Below are positions 45,576-54,680 of a DNA stretch of 64,000 bases, one piece after another. The number at the start of each line of letters is the position of its first letter. Positions within the stretch are counted from its first letter, which is position 1. Source of the stretch: an uncultured Alphaproteobacteria bacterium (GTDB taxonomy: Bacteria; Pseudomonadota; Alphaproteobacteria; Rhodospirillales; Rhodospirillaceae); contig LT599022.1 of assembly GCA_900079695.1 (NCBI GenBank), positions 2,362,001 to 2,426,000 on the forward strand, in the 5' to 3' direction. A program made the position numbers and the translations under genes. Below the pieces are notes generated by a model. The model ran no database searches. It saw nothing but the letters and a program-made list of their open reading frames with translations, and was not told the origin of the DNA.

Positions 45576-46292
45576 ATGCGCGTTCTGGTTTTCCAGCATA
45601 TCGACGTCGAGCATCCGGGATCGTTCCGGGAACTGATGGCGGCCGACGGCGCAACCTGGGATACGGTGGCCTGGGACGAAGGCGAAACCCCGCCGGATCC
45701 CGAGGGTTACGACCTCCTGATGGTGATGGGCGGACCGATGGACGTGTGGGAGGAGGCGCGCCTCCCCTGGCTCGCCGCCGAGAAGGCGTTCATCCGCCGC
45801 TGGGTGCGCGGCGGCAAGCCCTACCTCGGCCTCTGCCTCGGCCACCAGCTTCTCGCCGCCGCGCTCGGCGCGCCGGTGGGGCCGATGGCCGCGCCCGAAG
45901 TCGGCCTCACCGCCGTGACCGCCACTCCGGCGGCGGCGGACGACCCGGTGATGGCGGCGCTGCCCGCGCCGATCGTCTGCCTGCAGTGGCACGGCGCGGA
46001 GGTCAAGGCCGCGCCCGAGGGCGGCGTGGTGCTCGCCGCCAATCCCGCCTGCCCGGTTCAGGCGCTACGCGTCGGCGGCAAGGCCTACGGCTTCCAGTAT
46101 CACGTCGAGGTGACGCCGGACACGGTGCCGGAGTGGAGCCGCGTGCCGGAATACGCGCGCGCGCTCGAAACCGCGCTCGGGGCCGAGGGCGCCGCCGAAT
46201 TCGCCGCCGCCACCGAGGCGGCGCTCCCCGAACTCACCGCGGGCGCGCGCGCCTTCTGGCGCGCCTATACCGCCGCGGTCGGCTTGGCGTGA
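45576..46292 (+). CDS. Class I glutamine amidotransferase-like protein
   Basis: A 238-residue stand-alone GATase1 domain. The triad is Cys87 in GLCLGHQLL, and His176 and Glu178 in QYHVEVTPD. The length and start (MRVLVFQHIDVEHPG) are typical of GMP-synthase-like amidotransferases. It is divergent from the BMP-type transporter; a link to purine or nucleoside metabolism is possible but unproven. A related protein is encoded at 11313-12029. Confidence 0.85.
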   Translation: MRVLVFQHIDVEHPGSFRELMAADGATWDTVAWDEGETPPDPEGYDLLMVMGGPMDVWEEARLPWLAAEKAFIRRWVRGGKPYLGLCLGHQLLAAALGAPVGPMAAPEVGLTAVTATPAAADDPVMAALPAPIVCLQWHGAEVKAAPEGGVVLAANPACPVQALRVGGKAYGFQYHVEVTPDTVPEWSRVPEYARALETALGAEGAAEFAAATEAALPELTAGARAFWRAYTAAVGLA

Positions 46293-46293
46293 G

Positions 46294-46325
46294 AAAAAAC
46301 GGCGGCTCCGCAGGGAAGCCGCCGT
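46294..46325 (-). terminator. Rho-independent terminator of the riboswitch transcript
   Basis: ACGGCGGCT and AGCCGCCGT form a nine-base-pair stem with a nine-base loop. The run of six T lies on the minus-strand side (AAAAAA at 46294-46299), so it terminates minus-strand transcription. The hairpin begins a few bases after the stop of the plus-strand amidotransferase, which lacks a T tract of its own. Confidence 0.75.
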
Positions 46326-46600
46326 CAAGTTGTTCAAGGTCGGGGACCGACGGCCGAACATGTCGGACCCGCCTTGGCCTTCTACGATCGGGGGAAACTG
46401 CCGTCGCGGTCGCCCGCGCCGGAAACGCCATGCACACCGGTCCGCGCGACGCCAACGCGCCGCGGGTCCTGCGGAAATCGCCGAAACGGGGAAATCTCAA
46501 TGCGTCGCATCGGGACCATCCGCACTCGTGACCACCACGTACCGAGCGTCACAAACGGAATCCCGCGCCATGGGCAACTCCCGACCCACGGACATGACGC
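46326..46600 (-). ncRNA. Candidate non-coding RNA downstream of the cobalamin riboswitch
   Basis: About 275 bases between the riboswitch and the terminator. All three minus-strand frames were read. The longest candidates (for example MSVGRELPMARDSVCDARYV..., 32 residues, and MVPMRRIEISPFRRFPQDPR..., about 45 residues) lack ribosome sites and resemble no B12 gene such as cbtA, cbtB, btuB, metE or cob genes. It therefore looks like a riboswitch-controlled RNA, or the scar of a lost B12-controlled gene. Confidence 0.45.
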
Positions 46601-46768
46601 ATGCGACGGCAGGTCTCCTGGCTTGCGGGTCGTCGCCACCGATCCTCCTTCCCAGGGGTATTCCCCCAGTGGATCGCGGATCGGGACTCACCGCTGACAG
46701 TTGCGGGTACAGCGCCGGATTCGCACCGGCTTCCCTTTTCGGCCCCCGAAACCGGGGGACCGTCGCAT
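46601..46768 (-). promoter_or_regulatory. Cobalamin (B12) riboswitch
   Basis: The minus strand carries the B12 core: GGGAAGCCGGTGCGAATCCGG, then GCTGTACCCGCAACTGTCA, then CCACTGGG and TGGGAAGG toward the 3' side. A closing P1 stem pairs ATGCGACGG (5' side, 46768-46760) with CCGTCGCAT (46609-46601). All conserved elements are in order over 168 bases. It has its own promoter immediately upstream, but no known B12-regulated gene follows before the terminator at 46294-46325. Confidence 0.93.
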
Positions 46769-46775
46769 GGGTCGG

Positions 46776-46803
46776 AGTTTAGCCCCGACCCTCGCCAAGT
46801 CAA
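46776..46803 (-). promoter_or_regulatory. Sigma-70-type promoter of the riboswitch transcript
   Basis: On the minus strand, TTGACT at 46803-46798 and TAAACT at 46781-46776 are separated by 16 bases. Transcription would start near 46769, exactly at the first base of the riboswitch P1 stem. Confidence 0.7.
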
Positions 46804-46816
46804 GCGTGGAAATTCG

Positions 46817-46826
46817 CGGATATCCG
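46817..46826. promoter_or_regulatory. Palindrome in the riboswitch/chemoreceptor intergenic region
   Basis: CGGATATCCG is a perfect ten-base palindrome about 15 bases upstream of the riboswitch promoter and about 150 bases upstream of the sigma-54-type promoter. That is a suitable place for an enhancer-binding activator. TGCAATTTGCA follows 20 bases later as a second small inverted repeat. No TGT-N10-ACA NifA site was found here. Confidence 0.3.
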
Positions 46827-46972
46827 AGCGCGGCGCTCTGCAATTTGCAAACCGAAACGCGGCGGCAACGGCGGCGCGTGCCGCCGCACCCCGCCGCGCG
46901 CGCGTTCCGGCGAAACCTATTTTCTATATATTTCATAGCCTTGAATCCATACTTCAGAGCTTCAGGAACACC

Positions 46973-46986
46973 GGCACGGAGCTTGC
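46973..46986 (+). promoter_or_regulatory. Sigma-54-type promoter of the coiled-coil/chemoreceptor genes
   Basis: GGCACGGAGCTTGC has GG and GC separated by exactly ten bases and differs from the nifB promoter in this window at one base. The transcription start would be near 46998, about 33 bases before the ATG at 47031. An AT-rich tract (TATTTTCTATATATTTCATA) lies upstream and could help DNA bending. Confidence 0.7.
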
Positions 46987-47030
46987 GTTGGATCTTGCGA
47001 CAAACCCCCATCCCACGAAAGGGAACCGCC

Positions 47031-47507
47031 ATGACCCACGCTCTCCGCACCCGCCTCGCCGAAGTCTCCGCCGCCCTCGACGGCGCTTCCGGCCACGCCG
47101 CCGCCGCCGTCGCCGCCGCCGACCGCAACGCCGAAGCCAACCGCCGCCTGTCCGCCGCGGGCGGCAACCTCAACGCCAGCAGCACCCGCATCGCCAACGC
47201 CCTCGCCGGGATGGCCGAAAGCGCCACCCGCCTGCGCGCCGCCGAGGCTCGCCTGCTGTTCCAGAGCGCGCGCCTCAAGCGTTCGAGCAAGAGCATCCGC
47301 GAGGGCCTCGATCGCCTCGACAAGGCGGGCGAAGTCCTTCAGCAGCGCGCCCGCGAAGCGCGCGCGGTGGCCGAAACCGCCGACCGGACCGCCACCCTGA
47401 TCACCGCGATCGAAGCCGCCGCGGCGCGCGGAGAATCCTTCGATCACCTGATTTCCGCCGGCCGCGAACTGACCGGGCGTCTCGAAGGACGGCGCCGCGC
47501 GCCCTAA
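47031..47507 (+). CDS. Small coiled-coil/helical protein upstream of the chemoreceptor
   Basis: A 158-residue, entirely helical, Ala- and Arg-rich soluble protein without signal peptide or membrane segment. Heptad-like patterns run through most of it (for example [20 protein letters not shown] and [20 protein letters not shown]), as in chemoreceptor cytoplasmic hairpins, but no MA signature is present. AAAGGGAA precedes the ATG. It is the first gene after the sigma-54-type promoter, with the chemoreceptor 73 bases downstream. A binding partner or adaptor for the receptor is a reasonable guess. Family unknown. Confidence 0.7.
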   Translation: MTHALRTRLAEVSAALDGASGHAAAAVAAADRNAEANRRLSAAGGNLNASSTRIANALAGMAESATRLRAAEARLLFQSARLKRSSKSIREGLDRLDKAGEVLQQRAREARAVAETADRTATLITAIEAAAARGESFDHLISAGRELTGRLEGRRRAP

Positions 47508-47580
47508 ATCAAAACAAGAACGCGCTCCGTCGCGCAAAAATCAAAGGTTGCGGGCCAAGATCCCGACGAGGAGAACCGCC

Positions 47581-49275
47581 ATGTCCCTGAGACGCACGTT
47601 CGATAACCTGCCGATCGCCCGCAAGCTGGTGTTGATCCTGGTGGTGAGTTGCATCGGCCTGGTCGCGACCATCGCCCAGAACGTCTGGGACTACCGCCGC
47701 ACCCTGCTGGCGGAGCGGATGAACGAGCTTTCGAGCCTGGTGGATGCGGCTCTGTCGTCGATCGATCGCAACGCCCGGCTCTGGAAGGACGGCAAGCTCG
47801 GCGAAGCCGACGCCCGCGCCGAGGCGATGGCCGATCTCGCGGCGCTGCGCTACGGCGCCGACGGCTACTTCTGGGTGCAGGACAAGGACGCGCGGATGGT
47901 GATGCATCCGATCAAGCCGGAACTCGACGGCAAGGATCTGTCCGGCACCACCGATCCCGCGGGCAAGCACATCTTCGTCGCCTTCGCGCGGGCGGTCGAC
48001 AATCCGGAAAAGAGCGGCTTCGTCGACTACCTCTGGCCGTTCCCCGGGCGCGACAAGCCGGTCCCGAAGCTCTCCCGTGTCGCCGCCTCGCCGCACTGGA
48101 ACCTGATCGTCGGCTCCGGCGTCTACATCGACCGCATCGACGCGATGGTCTTCCGCAAGGCGATCGAGGTCGGCGGCATCGGCCTGGCGGTGCTGGCCGC
48201 GCTGGCGGTGGCGACGCTGTGGATCGCGCGCGGCGTGTCCGGACCGGTCAACGCCCTCACCCGCACCACCGCCGCGCTCGCGGGCGGCGATCTCGACGTC
48301 GCGGTCGCGGGCACCGAACGCCACGACGAGGTCGGCGCGATGGCGCGCGCCCTCGAAGTGTTCAAGACCCGCCTGATCGACGCTAAAGCGCGCGACGCCG
48401 CCGCCCGCACCGAACTCGAAGCCGAACGCCGCCGCGCCCTCAACGAACTCGCCGACAGCCTCGAAAGCGAGGTCCTCGGAATCGTCGGCAGCGTCAGCGC
48501 TTCGGCCGACGCGATGCGCGCCTCGGCGACGACGATGAGCACCGCCGCCGCCGAGACCGCGGAGCAGACCGCGGTGGTGGCGGGCGCCGCGACCCAGGCG
48601 TCGCAAAACGTCCAGAACGTCGCCGCCGCGTCCGAGCAGCTTCACGCCGCGATCGCCGAGATCGCCCGCCAGGTCACCCAGTCCTCCGAGGCGGCGCGCC
48701 GCGCTTCCCGCCGCGCCGAGGAGACCCAGGACAACGTCCGCGCCCTCGACGCCGCGGCGGCGCAGATCGGCGACGTGATCGGCCTGATCACCGACATCGC
48801 CAGCCAGACCAACCTGCTGGCCTTGAACGCCACGATCGAGGCGGCGCGTGCGGGCGAGGCGGGCAAGGGCTTCGCGGTGGTCGCCGGAGAAGTGAAGAAC
48901 CTCGCCAACCAGACCGCCCGCGCCACCGAGCAGATCGGCGAGCAGATCCGCAAGGTGCAGAGCGAGACCGAAAGCGCGGTCGCCGCGATCGGCGCGATCA
49001 GCCGGGAAATCCGCGATCTCGACGGCATCGCCACCACCATCGCCGCGTCGATCGAGGAACAGGGGGCGGCCACCGCGGAAATCGCCCGCAACGTTCAGGA
49101 GGCTTCGAGCGGCACCGACGAAGTGACGCGCAGCATCGCCACCGTCACCGAAGCCGCGCGCGGCAACGGCGCCTCGGCCCGCGACGTGCTCGCAGCGTCG
49201 GAAGACATGTCGCGCCGCGCCGAAGAGCTGCGGGGCATCGTCGACGGTTTCCTTCGCAAGGTGCGCAGTGCCTAG
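47581..49275 (+). CDS. Methyl-accepting chemotaxis protein with sCache domain
   Basis: A 564-residue chemoreceptor. First membrane helix about 15-33; periplasmic sCache_2-type sensor (about 35-195) with [20 protein letters not shown] and [16 protein letters not shown]; second helix about 200-220. HAMP follows (ISGP-like [20 protein letters not shown]), then the signalling hairpin whose tip [31 protein letters not shown] is intact. The tail lacks a CheR-binding NWETF-type pentapeptide. sCache_2 domains often sense small carboxylates. It is expressed with the coiled-coil protein, apparently from a sigma-54-type promoter. Confidence 0.95.
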   Translation: MSLRRTFDNLPIARKLVLILVVSCIGLVATIAQNVWDYRRTLLAERMNELSSLVDAALSSIDRNARLWKDGKLGEADARAEAMADLAALRYGADGYFWVQDKDARMVMHPIKPELDGKDLSGTTDPAGKHIFVAFARAVDNPEKSGFVDYLWPFPGRDKPVPKLSRVAASPHWNLIVGSGVYIDRIDAMVFRKAIEVGGIGLAVLAALAVATLWIARGVSGPVNALTRTTAALAGGDLDVAVAGTERHDEVGAMARALEVFKTRLIDAKARDAAARTELEAERRRALNELADSLESEVLGIVGSVSASADAMRASATTMSTAAAETAEQTAVVAGAATQASQNVQNVAAASEQLHAAIAEIARQVTQSSEAARRASRRAEETQDNVRALDAAAAQIGDVIGLITDIASQTNLLALNATIEAARAGEAGKGFAVVAGEVKNLANQTARATEQIGEQIRKVQSETESAVAAIGAISREIRDLDGIATTIAASIEEQGAATAEIARNVQEASSGTDEVTRSIATVTEAARGNGASARDVLAASEDMSRRAEELRGIVDGFLRKVRSA

Positions 49276-49338
49276 GCGGGTACAGGTTTCCTCGTGGCAT
49301 CGGTTCGGACGGCGGCCGCGGCTGCCGTCCGCGTGCGT

Positions 49339-50034
49339 TCACGGGGCATCGAGCAGCGCTTCGAGGGCGCGCACGTCGGTGACGGTGACGCGGCTCCGCT
49401 GCAAGTCGATCCACCCCGCCTGCGCCCATGCCTGAAGCCGCTTGTTCACGCTTTCCCGGGTGGTCGCCATCATGTGCGCGATCTCCTGCTGCGACAGCCG
49501 GAGGCCGATCTCGACGCCGCCCGCCACCGGCTGGCCGTAGGTGCCGACGAGCCGCAGCAGGTGCTTGGCGAGCCGGAGTTCGAGCGGCAGGAAGGCGGCA
49601 TCCTCGAGCATTTCCGAGGTGGCGCGGACGCGCTGGCAGAGCAGGCGGATGATGTGCATCGCCAGTCGCCCCTCGCTTTCCACCAACGGCATGAAGTCGC
49701 GGCGGTGGATCACCAGCAGTTCGGACGGCGCCATCGCCATCGCATCGGCGCTGCGCGGCAGTTCGTCCAGCAGCGCGATCTCGCCGAAGAACTGCCCTTC
49801 CTTGAACAGGTTGAGGGTGACGTCCTTGCCCTCGGGCGAGGTGGTGTGAACCTTGACCCGTCCGGCGAGCACGCCGAACAGCCGGTCGCCCGGGTCGCCC
49901 TTCTGGAACAGCGTCTCGCCGCGCGCCAGCCGCCGCGTCACCGCGACCGCCAGAATCCGCGCGAGGATCGCCGGATCGAGGCCCGCGAACAGCGGGCTGT
50001 TCTGCAGGAATTCCTGCCGTGTGTCGAACTTCAT
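49339..50034 (-). CDS. Crp/Fnr-family transcriptional regulator (Crp-like)
   Basis: A 231-residue regulator. The cyclic-nucleotide-type beta roll spans about 20-130 (FGVLAGRVKVHTTSPEGKDV, EGQFFGEIALLDELPRSADA). The dimerisation helix is followed by the helix-turn-helix LSQQEIAHMMATTRESVNKR. The four cysteines that bind the oxygen-sensing cluster in Fnr are absent (only one Cys, in LLCQRV), so it is not an oxygen sensor of that kind. GEIALLDELPRSADA resembles cAMP-binding loops. Target unknown. Confidence 0.9.
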   Translation of the reverse strand: MKFDTRQEFLQNSPLFAGLDPAILARILAVAVTRRLARGETLFQKGDPGDRLFGVLAGRVKVHTTSPEGKDVTLNLFKEGQFFGEIALLDELPRSADAMAMAPSELLVIHRRDFMPLVESEGRLAMHIIRLLCQRVRATSEMLEDAAFLPLELRLAKHLLRLVGTYGQPVAGGVEIGLRLSQQEIAHMMATTRESVNKRLQAWAQAGWIDLQRSRVTVTDVRALEALLDAP

Positions 50035-50090
50035 GACCCCTCGCCTCCACCGGGCGGCGCGGCGTCCCGACCGCGCGTCCGGATCCCTGA

Positions 50091-51428
50091 CTAACTCCCC
50101 GCCAGCGCCATCGCATCGATCCGCACCGTCGGCGCATCGATGCCGTACTTGTAGGCGAGATCGTTCGCGACGATCAGCCGCGCGAACATCTCCTTGAGGT
50201 TGCCGGCGATCGTCACCTCGCTCACCGGCCCCGCGAGCTCGCCGTTCACGATCCGGAACCCGGCCGCGCCGCGCGAATAGTCGCCGGTCACGGCGTTGAC
50301 CCCCGAACCGATCATTTCGGTTACGTACAGACCGTCGCGAATGTCCGCCATCAGCTCGGCGGGCGAGACCGCGCCGGGCATCAGGGCGACGTTCGACGCC
50401 GAAGGCGCGGGCGCGGAGCCGATGCCGCGCCCGGCGTGGCCGGTGGGCGCAAGGCCGAGCTGGCGCGCCGAGCGCAAGTCGAGCATCCAGCCGGTGAGGC
50501 GGCCGTCGTCGATCAGCCTGCGATCGCGGGTGGCGAGGCCCTCGGCGTCGCACGGGCGCGAGCGCAGCCCGCGAAGGCGGTGCGGCGTCTCGACGATCGA
50601 GATCCCCGGCGCGAACACCGGCTTCTCCAGGAAATCGGCGAGGAAGCTGGTGCCGCGGGCGACCGCCGCGCCGTTGATCGCGCCGAGGAAATGGGCGAGC
50701 AGCGACCGCGACACCCGCGGGTCGAACACCACCGGCAGGGTCGTGGAGCGGGGCTTGCCCGCGCCGACGCGGGCGACCGCGCGGCGGCCCGCCTCCGCCC
50801 CCAGGGTTTCGGGCGCGGGAAGGTCGGCGCGATAGACCGCCACCGCCGAATCGTAATCGCGCTCCAGCCCGTCCGCGCCGCCCGCGAGCACCGAGACCGA
50901 CAGCGCCGCGTGGCTGCTGGAATACGCCCGCGCGAAGCCGTTGGTGGCGGCGAGGGCGATCTTCGAGCGCGCGAACGACGCCTCCGCGCCTTCCGAGTTG
51001 ACCACTCCCGCGACCGCCAGCGCCGCATCCTCGGCGCGTCCGGCGGCGGCGATCAGGGCGTCCTCGGCCGGATCCTCGGGGTCGCAGAGATCGCACTCCG
51101 GCAGATCCCCCGCGAACAGTTGGTCGGGATCGGCCAGCCCGGCGAAGCGGTCTTCGGGCATCACCCGCGCCATCGCCACCGCGCGCTCGGCGAGCGCCGC
51201 GAGCGAAGGCTGGGAGAGATCGGAGGTCGAGACCATCGCCGCGCGGCGGCCGACGAACACCCGTAGGCCGAGTTCCGCGCCTTCCGACCGTTCGAGTTTT
51301 TCGAGCGTGCCCTTGCGCACCGCGATCGACACCGCGCCGCCGTCGGCGATCGCGCCGTCCGCGGCATCCGCCCCCCGGGCGCGGGCGAGACGGAGAACTT
51401 CGGTGAGGCGGTCGAGGGCGTCGGTCAT
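50091..51428 (-). CDS. pmbA: TldE/PmbA-family metalloprotease subunit
   Basis: A 445-residue protein. With TldD, PmbA forms a protease that processes peptides such as microcin B17 and the antitoxin CcdA. Seen: [23 protein letters not shown] in the N-terminal domain, then [35 protein letters not shown] and [20 protein letters not shown] in the C-terminal half. Like other PmbA proteins it lacks the HExxxH motif. tldD is at 59476-60921, so the full heterodimer is encoded in the window. The start overlaps the ubiD stop by four bases. Confidence 0.92.
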   Translation of the reverse strand: MTDALDRLTEVLRLARARGADAADGAIADGGAVSIAVRKGTLEKLERSEGAELGLRVFVGRRAAMVSTSDLSQPSLAALAERAVAMARVMPEDRFAGLADPDQLFAGDLPECDLCDPEDPAEDALIAAAGRAEDAALAVAGVVNSEGAEASFARSKIALAATNGFARAYSSSHAALSVSVLAGGADGLERDYDSAVAVYRADLPAPETLGAEAGRRAVARVGAGKPRSTTLPVVFDPRVSRSLLAHFLGAINGAAVARGTSFLADFLEKPVFAPGISIVETPHRLRGLRSRPCDAEGLATRDRRLIDDGRLTGWMLDLRSARQLGLAPTGHAGRGIGSAPAPSASNVALMPGAVSPAELMADIRDGLYVTEMIGSGVNAVTGDYSRGAAGFRIVNGELAGPVSEVTIAGNLKEMFARLIVANDLAYKYGIDAPTVRIDAMALAGS

Positions 51429-52945
51429 CGCGGTTCCTTCTTCCAGATCGGTTTGCCGGAGCCCGGCAGGCCGTAATCCGCCCATTTGGCGGAGACTCGC
51501 GCGACGATCTCCGGGTCCATCGCGAGCACCCGGCCCCATTCGCGCCTCACCTCGGGCGGCCATTTGTTGGTGGCGTCGAGCCCCATCTTGCCGCCGAGCC
51601 CGGACTCCGGGCTGGCGAAATCGAGATAATCGATCGGCGTGTTTTCCACCAGGAGGGTATCGCGCACCGGATCCATCCGGGTGGACACCGCCCACATCAC
51701 GTCCTTCCAGTCGCGCACGTCGATGTCGTCGTCCACCACGATCACGAACTTGGTGTAGAGGAACTGGCGCAGGAACGACCACACCCCCATCATCACCCGC
51801 TTGGCGTGGCCGGGATAACCCTTGCGGATCGACACCACCGCGATGCGGTACGAGCACCCCTCCGGCGGCAACCAGAAATCGACGATCTCGGGAAACTGCT
51901 GGATCAGCAGCGGCACGAACACCTCGTTGAGCGCCTCGCCCAGCACCGAGGGCTCGTCCGGCGGACGGCCGGTGAAGGTGGAGAGATAGATCGGGTCCTT
52001 GCGGCGGGTGATCGCGGAAATCCGGAACACCGGGAAGCGCTCGACGCCGTTGTAATAGCCGGTGTGGTCGCCGTAGGGGCCCTCGTCGCCGAATTCGTCG
52101 AGCATCACGTGGCCTTCCAGGACGATCTCCGCCTCGGACGGAACCTTGAGCGGCACGGTCTTGCAGTCGACGAGCTCCACCGCCTTGCCGCGCAGCAGCC
52201 CGGCGAACTGGTATTCGGAGAGGCTCTCCGGCACCGGCGTCACCGCCGAGACGATCGTCGCCGGGTCCGCCCCCAGCACCACCGCGGCGGGCATCGGCTC
52301 GGCGCTGCCGCTCTCCTTCCAGCGGCGGAAGTGCTGCGCGCCGCCGCGATGCTTGAGCCAGCGCATCAGGGTGGTGTCCTTGCCGGTCACCTGCATACGG
52401 TAGATGCCGAGGTTGAAGACGTCGCGCTTCTCCTTCGGCCCCAGCGTCACCACCAGCCCCCAGGTGATCAGCGGCGCGGGTTCGCCGGGCCAGCAGGTCT
52501 GGATCGGCAACTGCGACAGATCGATGTCGTCGCCGGTCAGCACCACCTCCTGGCACGGCGCGCGCGATACGTCCTTGGGCTTCATCGCGAACACCGTCTT
52601 CGCCAGCGGCAGCATCGCCATCGCCTCGCGCAGGCCGCCGGGCGGCTCCGGCTGCTTGAGGAACGCCAGGGTCTCGCCGACCTCGCGCAATTCGGCGGGC
52701 TTGCGCCCCATCGCCATCGCGACGCGGTCGACGGTGCCGAACAGGTTGACCAGAACCGGCATTCCGTAGGGGCTGCCGTCGGCCTTCACCGGGTTTTCGA
52801 ACAGCACCGCCGGGCCGCCCTCGGCGAGCAGGCGGGTCTGGATTTCGGTGATTTCGAGCTCGGGCGAAACCGGCGCGGCGACCCGCGCGAGCTTGCCCTC
52901 GGCCTCGAGACGGCGAATGAAATCCCTGAGCGATGCGAACGGCAT
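51425..52945 (-). CDS. ubiD: 3-octaprenyl-4-hydroxybenzoate decarboxylase UbiD
   Basis: The prenyl-FMN-dependent decarboxylase of ubiquinone synthesis. In this 506-residue protein [40 protein letters not shown], the Glu-X-Glu-like active-site region [20 protein letters not shown] and [20 protein letters not shown] are characteristic. UbiX, which makes the cofactor, is not in this window. ubiA is close by at 55876-56793. Confidence 0.95.
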   Translation of the reverse strand: MPFASLRDFIRRLEAEGKLARVAAPVSPELEITEIQTRLLAEGGPAVLFENPVKADGSPYGMPVLVNLFGTVDRVAMAMGRKPAELREVGETLAFLKQPEPPGGLREAMAMLPLAKTVFAMKPKDVSRAPCQEVVLTGDDIDLSQLPIQTCWPGEPAPLITWGLVVTLGPKEKRDVFNLGIYRMQVTGKDTTLMRWLKHRGGAQHFRRWKESGSAEPMPAAVVLGADPATIVSAVTPVPESLSEYQFAGLLRGKAVELVDCKTVPLKVPSEAEIVLEGHVMLDEFGDEGPYGDHTGYYNGVERFPVFRISAITRRKDPIYLSTFTGRPPDEPSVLGEALNEVFVPLLIQQFPEIVDFWLPPEGCSYRIAVVSIRKGYPGHAKRVMMGVWSFLRQFLYTKFVIVVDDDIDVRDWKDVMWAVSTRMDPVRDTLLVENTPIDYLDFASPESGLGGKMGLDATNKWPPEVRREWGRVLAMDPEIVARVSAKWADYGLPGSGKPIWKKEPR

Positions 52946-53104
52946 GGAAACGTGTCCTCGGCTGCGGCGGAACCCTCCGCCCCGCACCCATAAGGGCGGT
53001 TATCCGCCCCGCCGTCAAGCCTTGCTGCGCCCGCCGAAAGCGATGGTGCGGCACCGCAAATCATGGTGTGATGGACGGGTTTTCATCCACCCTCAGGTGC
53101 CGGA

Positions 53105-53851
53105 ATGACCGACCCGTGCGGGCGGCGTTGCGCCCAATCCCTCGACTTCCCCATCGTCATGGCGTTCCAGCCGGTGGTCGACGCCGAAGCCCGGCGCATC
53201 CACGGCTACGAGGCGCTCGTCCGCGGCCGCGACGGCGCGTCGGCGGCGGAGGTTCTCGCGCGCGTCACCGCCGACACCCTCTACGCCTTCGATCAGGGCT
53301 GCCGCGTCGCCGCGATCCGCACCGCAGCCGAACTCGGGCTCGACCGCCGCCTGTCGATCAACTTTCTCCCCCACGCGATCTACAGCCCCGAGGCGTGCCT
53401 GCGCCTCACCCTCGCGGCGGCGCGCGCCGCCGGGCTGCCGAGCGACCGCATCACCTTCGAGTTCACCGAAACCCAGCAGGTGGTCGACCACGCGCGACTG
53501 CGCGAAATCGTCGAAACCTATCGCCACCACGGCTTCCAGACCGCCCTCGACGACTTCGGCGCGGGGTTCGCCGGATTGTCGATGCTCGCCGAGTTCCGCC
53601 CCGACACGCTCAAGCTCGACCGCGCCCTCGTCGACGGCATCGACGGCTCGGCAGCTCGGCAGGCGATCGTCGAGGGCGTGATGCTCATCGCGGCGCGCCT
53701 CGGCCTCGCGGTCGTGGCGGAAGGGGTGGAGCGGGCGGAGGAGTTCCGCACCCTGCGCGACCTCGGGGTGCGTTTCTTTCAGGGATACCTGTTCGCGCGG
53801 CCGCAGATCGGACGCCTCGCGCGCGACGACGAAATCGTCTGGCCGGATTAG
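53105..53851 (+). CDS. Stand-alone EAL-domain c-di-GMP phosphodiesterase
   Basis: A 248-residue protein consisting only of an EAL domain. Catalytic signatures are complete: EALVRG (EAL), the Asn in SINFLPHAIY, EFTETQ, LDDFGAGFAGLSML (loop 6), the Lys in TLKLDRALVDGI, EGVERAEE and QGYLFARP. Hydrolysis of cyclic di-GMP is therefore expected. The EALVRG form is like those in BLUF-EAL proteins. No sensor domain is attached. It counters the two diguanylate cyclases elsewhere in the window. Confidence 0.92.
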   Translation: MTDPCGRRCAQSLDFPIVMAFQPVVDAEARRIHGYEALVRGRDGASAAEVLARVTADTLYAFDQGCRVAAIRTAAELGLDRRLSINFLPHAIYSPEACLRLTLAAARAAGLPSDRITFEFTETQQVVDHARLREIVETYRHHGFQTALDDFGAGFAGLSMLAEFRPDTLKLDRALVDGIDGSAARQAIVEGVMLIAARLGLAVVAEGVERAEEFRTLRDLGVRFFQGYLFARPQIGRLARDDEIVWPD

Positions 53852-54411
53852 ACCGCCAGGTGCTCGCCGAGGATGCCGACGCCGAGCGCGATCAGCGCGA
53901 GACCGCCCGCGCCCGCCGCCCAGCGCCCGAAACGGCGGCCGAGCAGGCTGCCGAACAGCAGGCCGCCGGTGGACATCACGAAGGTGGTCGCGCCGATCGC
54001 GGCGGCGATCGCGACGATCTGCACGTCGAGCAGCGCCAGGGACATGCCCACCGCCATCGCGTCGATGCTGGTGCCGATCGCGGTGCAGATCAGCCCCGCG
54101 AAAGAGCCCTTGCGGCAGCAGTCGCCGTCGTCCGCCCCGGCGTTCTGCACTGCCTGGAACACCATATGGCCGCCCACCGCCGCCAACAAAGCGAAGGCGA
54201 TCCAGTGATCCACCGCGGCGACGTAGCGCGCCGCCGCCATGCCCGCGAACCAACCGATCAGCGGCGTGCTCGCTTCCACCAGGCCGAACACCGCGCCGGT
54301 GCGTACCGCCTCGCCGAACTGCGGCGTGCGCGCGGCGCCACGTCCGACGGAAACGATCAGCGCGTCGATCGACATGCCGAAGGCGATCACGGCGATGGCA
54401 AGCGGAGACAT
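53848..54411 (-). CDS. mntP: Manganese efflux pump MntP
   Basis: A 187-residue protein with six membrane helices. The family repeats FGMSIDALIVSVGRG and IGTSIDAMAVGMSLAL carry the conserved Asp residues of the metal path. A Cys-rich loop (DDGDCCRKGS) sits between the halves. The upstream leader is a yybP-ykoY manganese riboswitch, the usual control of mntP. It converges on the EAL gene with a four-base overlap. Confidence 0.93.
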   Translation of the reverse strand: MSPLAIAVIAFGMSIDALIVSVGRGAARTPQFGEAVRTGAVFGLVEASTPLIGWFAGMAAARYVAAVDHWIAFALLAAVGGHMVFQAVQNAGADDGDCCRKGSFAGLICTAIGTSIDAMAVGMSLALLDVQIVAIAAAIGATTFVMSTGGLLFGSLLGRRFGRWAAGAGGLALIALGVGILGEHLAV

Positions 54412-54479
54412 CGAGGAAAGTCCTGACAGTGGGCCGGGATCCGGGCGCGCCTCCGGCCTTGCCCGAAAGGCCGGTGTCG

Positions 54480-54585
54480 CCACGGTCTGGCCGGGCCGGA
54501 CCGACGTCCGGCTGACCGCGCCACGCGAATGCGAGTGTGTTGACGCGGCCCCGCCCGAGGGCGGTGGCTACTCCCCGATGCGGGG
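54480..54585 (-). promoter_or_regulatory. yybP-ykoY (Mn2+) riboswitch upstream of mntP
   Basis: The minus strand contains GGGGAGTAGCC followed, after a GC hairpin, by GCGTCAACACACTCGC, the two conserved loops of the manganese riboswitch. Downstream, CCGGCCTTTCGGGCAAGGCCGG can form the hairpin of an expression platform before mntP. Limits are approximate. Confidence 0.85.
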
Positions 54586-54614
54586 GAGATACGCCGATGC
54601 GTCGGCGAGGTCAA
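54586..54614 (-). promoter_or_regulatory. Sigma-70-type promoter of the mntP leader
   Basis: On the minus strand, TTGACC at 54614-54609 and TATCTC at 54591-54586 are separated by 17 bases. The start falls just ahead of the riboswitch. Confidence 0.5.
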
Positions 54615-54680
54615 CCCTGAGAAATCAAGGATTTAGATAATGAAAATTGATTGCATTTAAACTTATGCCGCAAACTTGCG

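Noticed and set aside
46326-46600. cbtB-like or other small B12-regulated protein after the cobalamin riboswitch
   Set aside because: All minus-strand frames were read. None has the His-rich CbtB end, membrane helices or a ribosome site.
46921-46950. AT-rich tract as a replication or attachment site
   Set aside because: It is short and explained as the region upstream of the sigma-54-type promoter. No iterons or DnaA boxes are seen.
49306-49331. Hairpin CGGACGGC/GCCGTCCG after the chemoreceptor gene as a terminator
   Set aside because: Very GC-rich with no T tract on either strand; chance pairing is likely in this composition.
49339-50034. Fnr-type oxygen sensor
   Set aside because: The N-terminal and central cluster cysteines are absent, so it is Crp-like rather than an oxygen-sensing Fnr, despite proximity of anaerobic genes.
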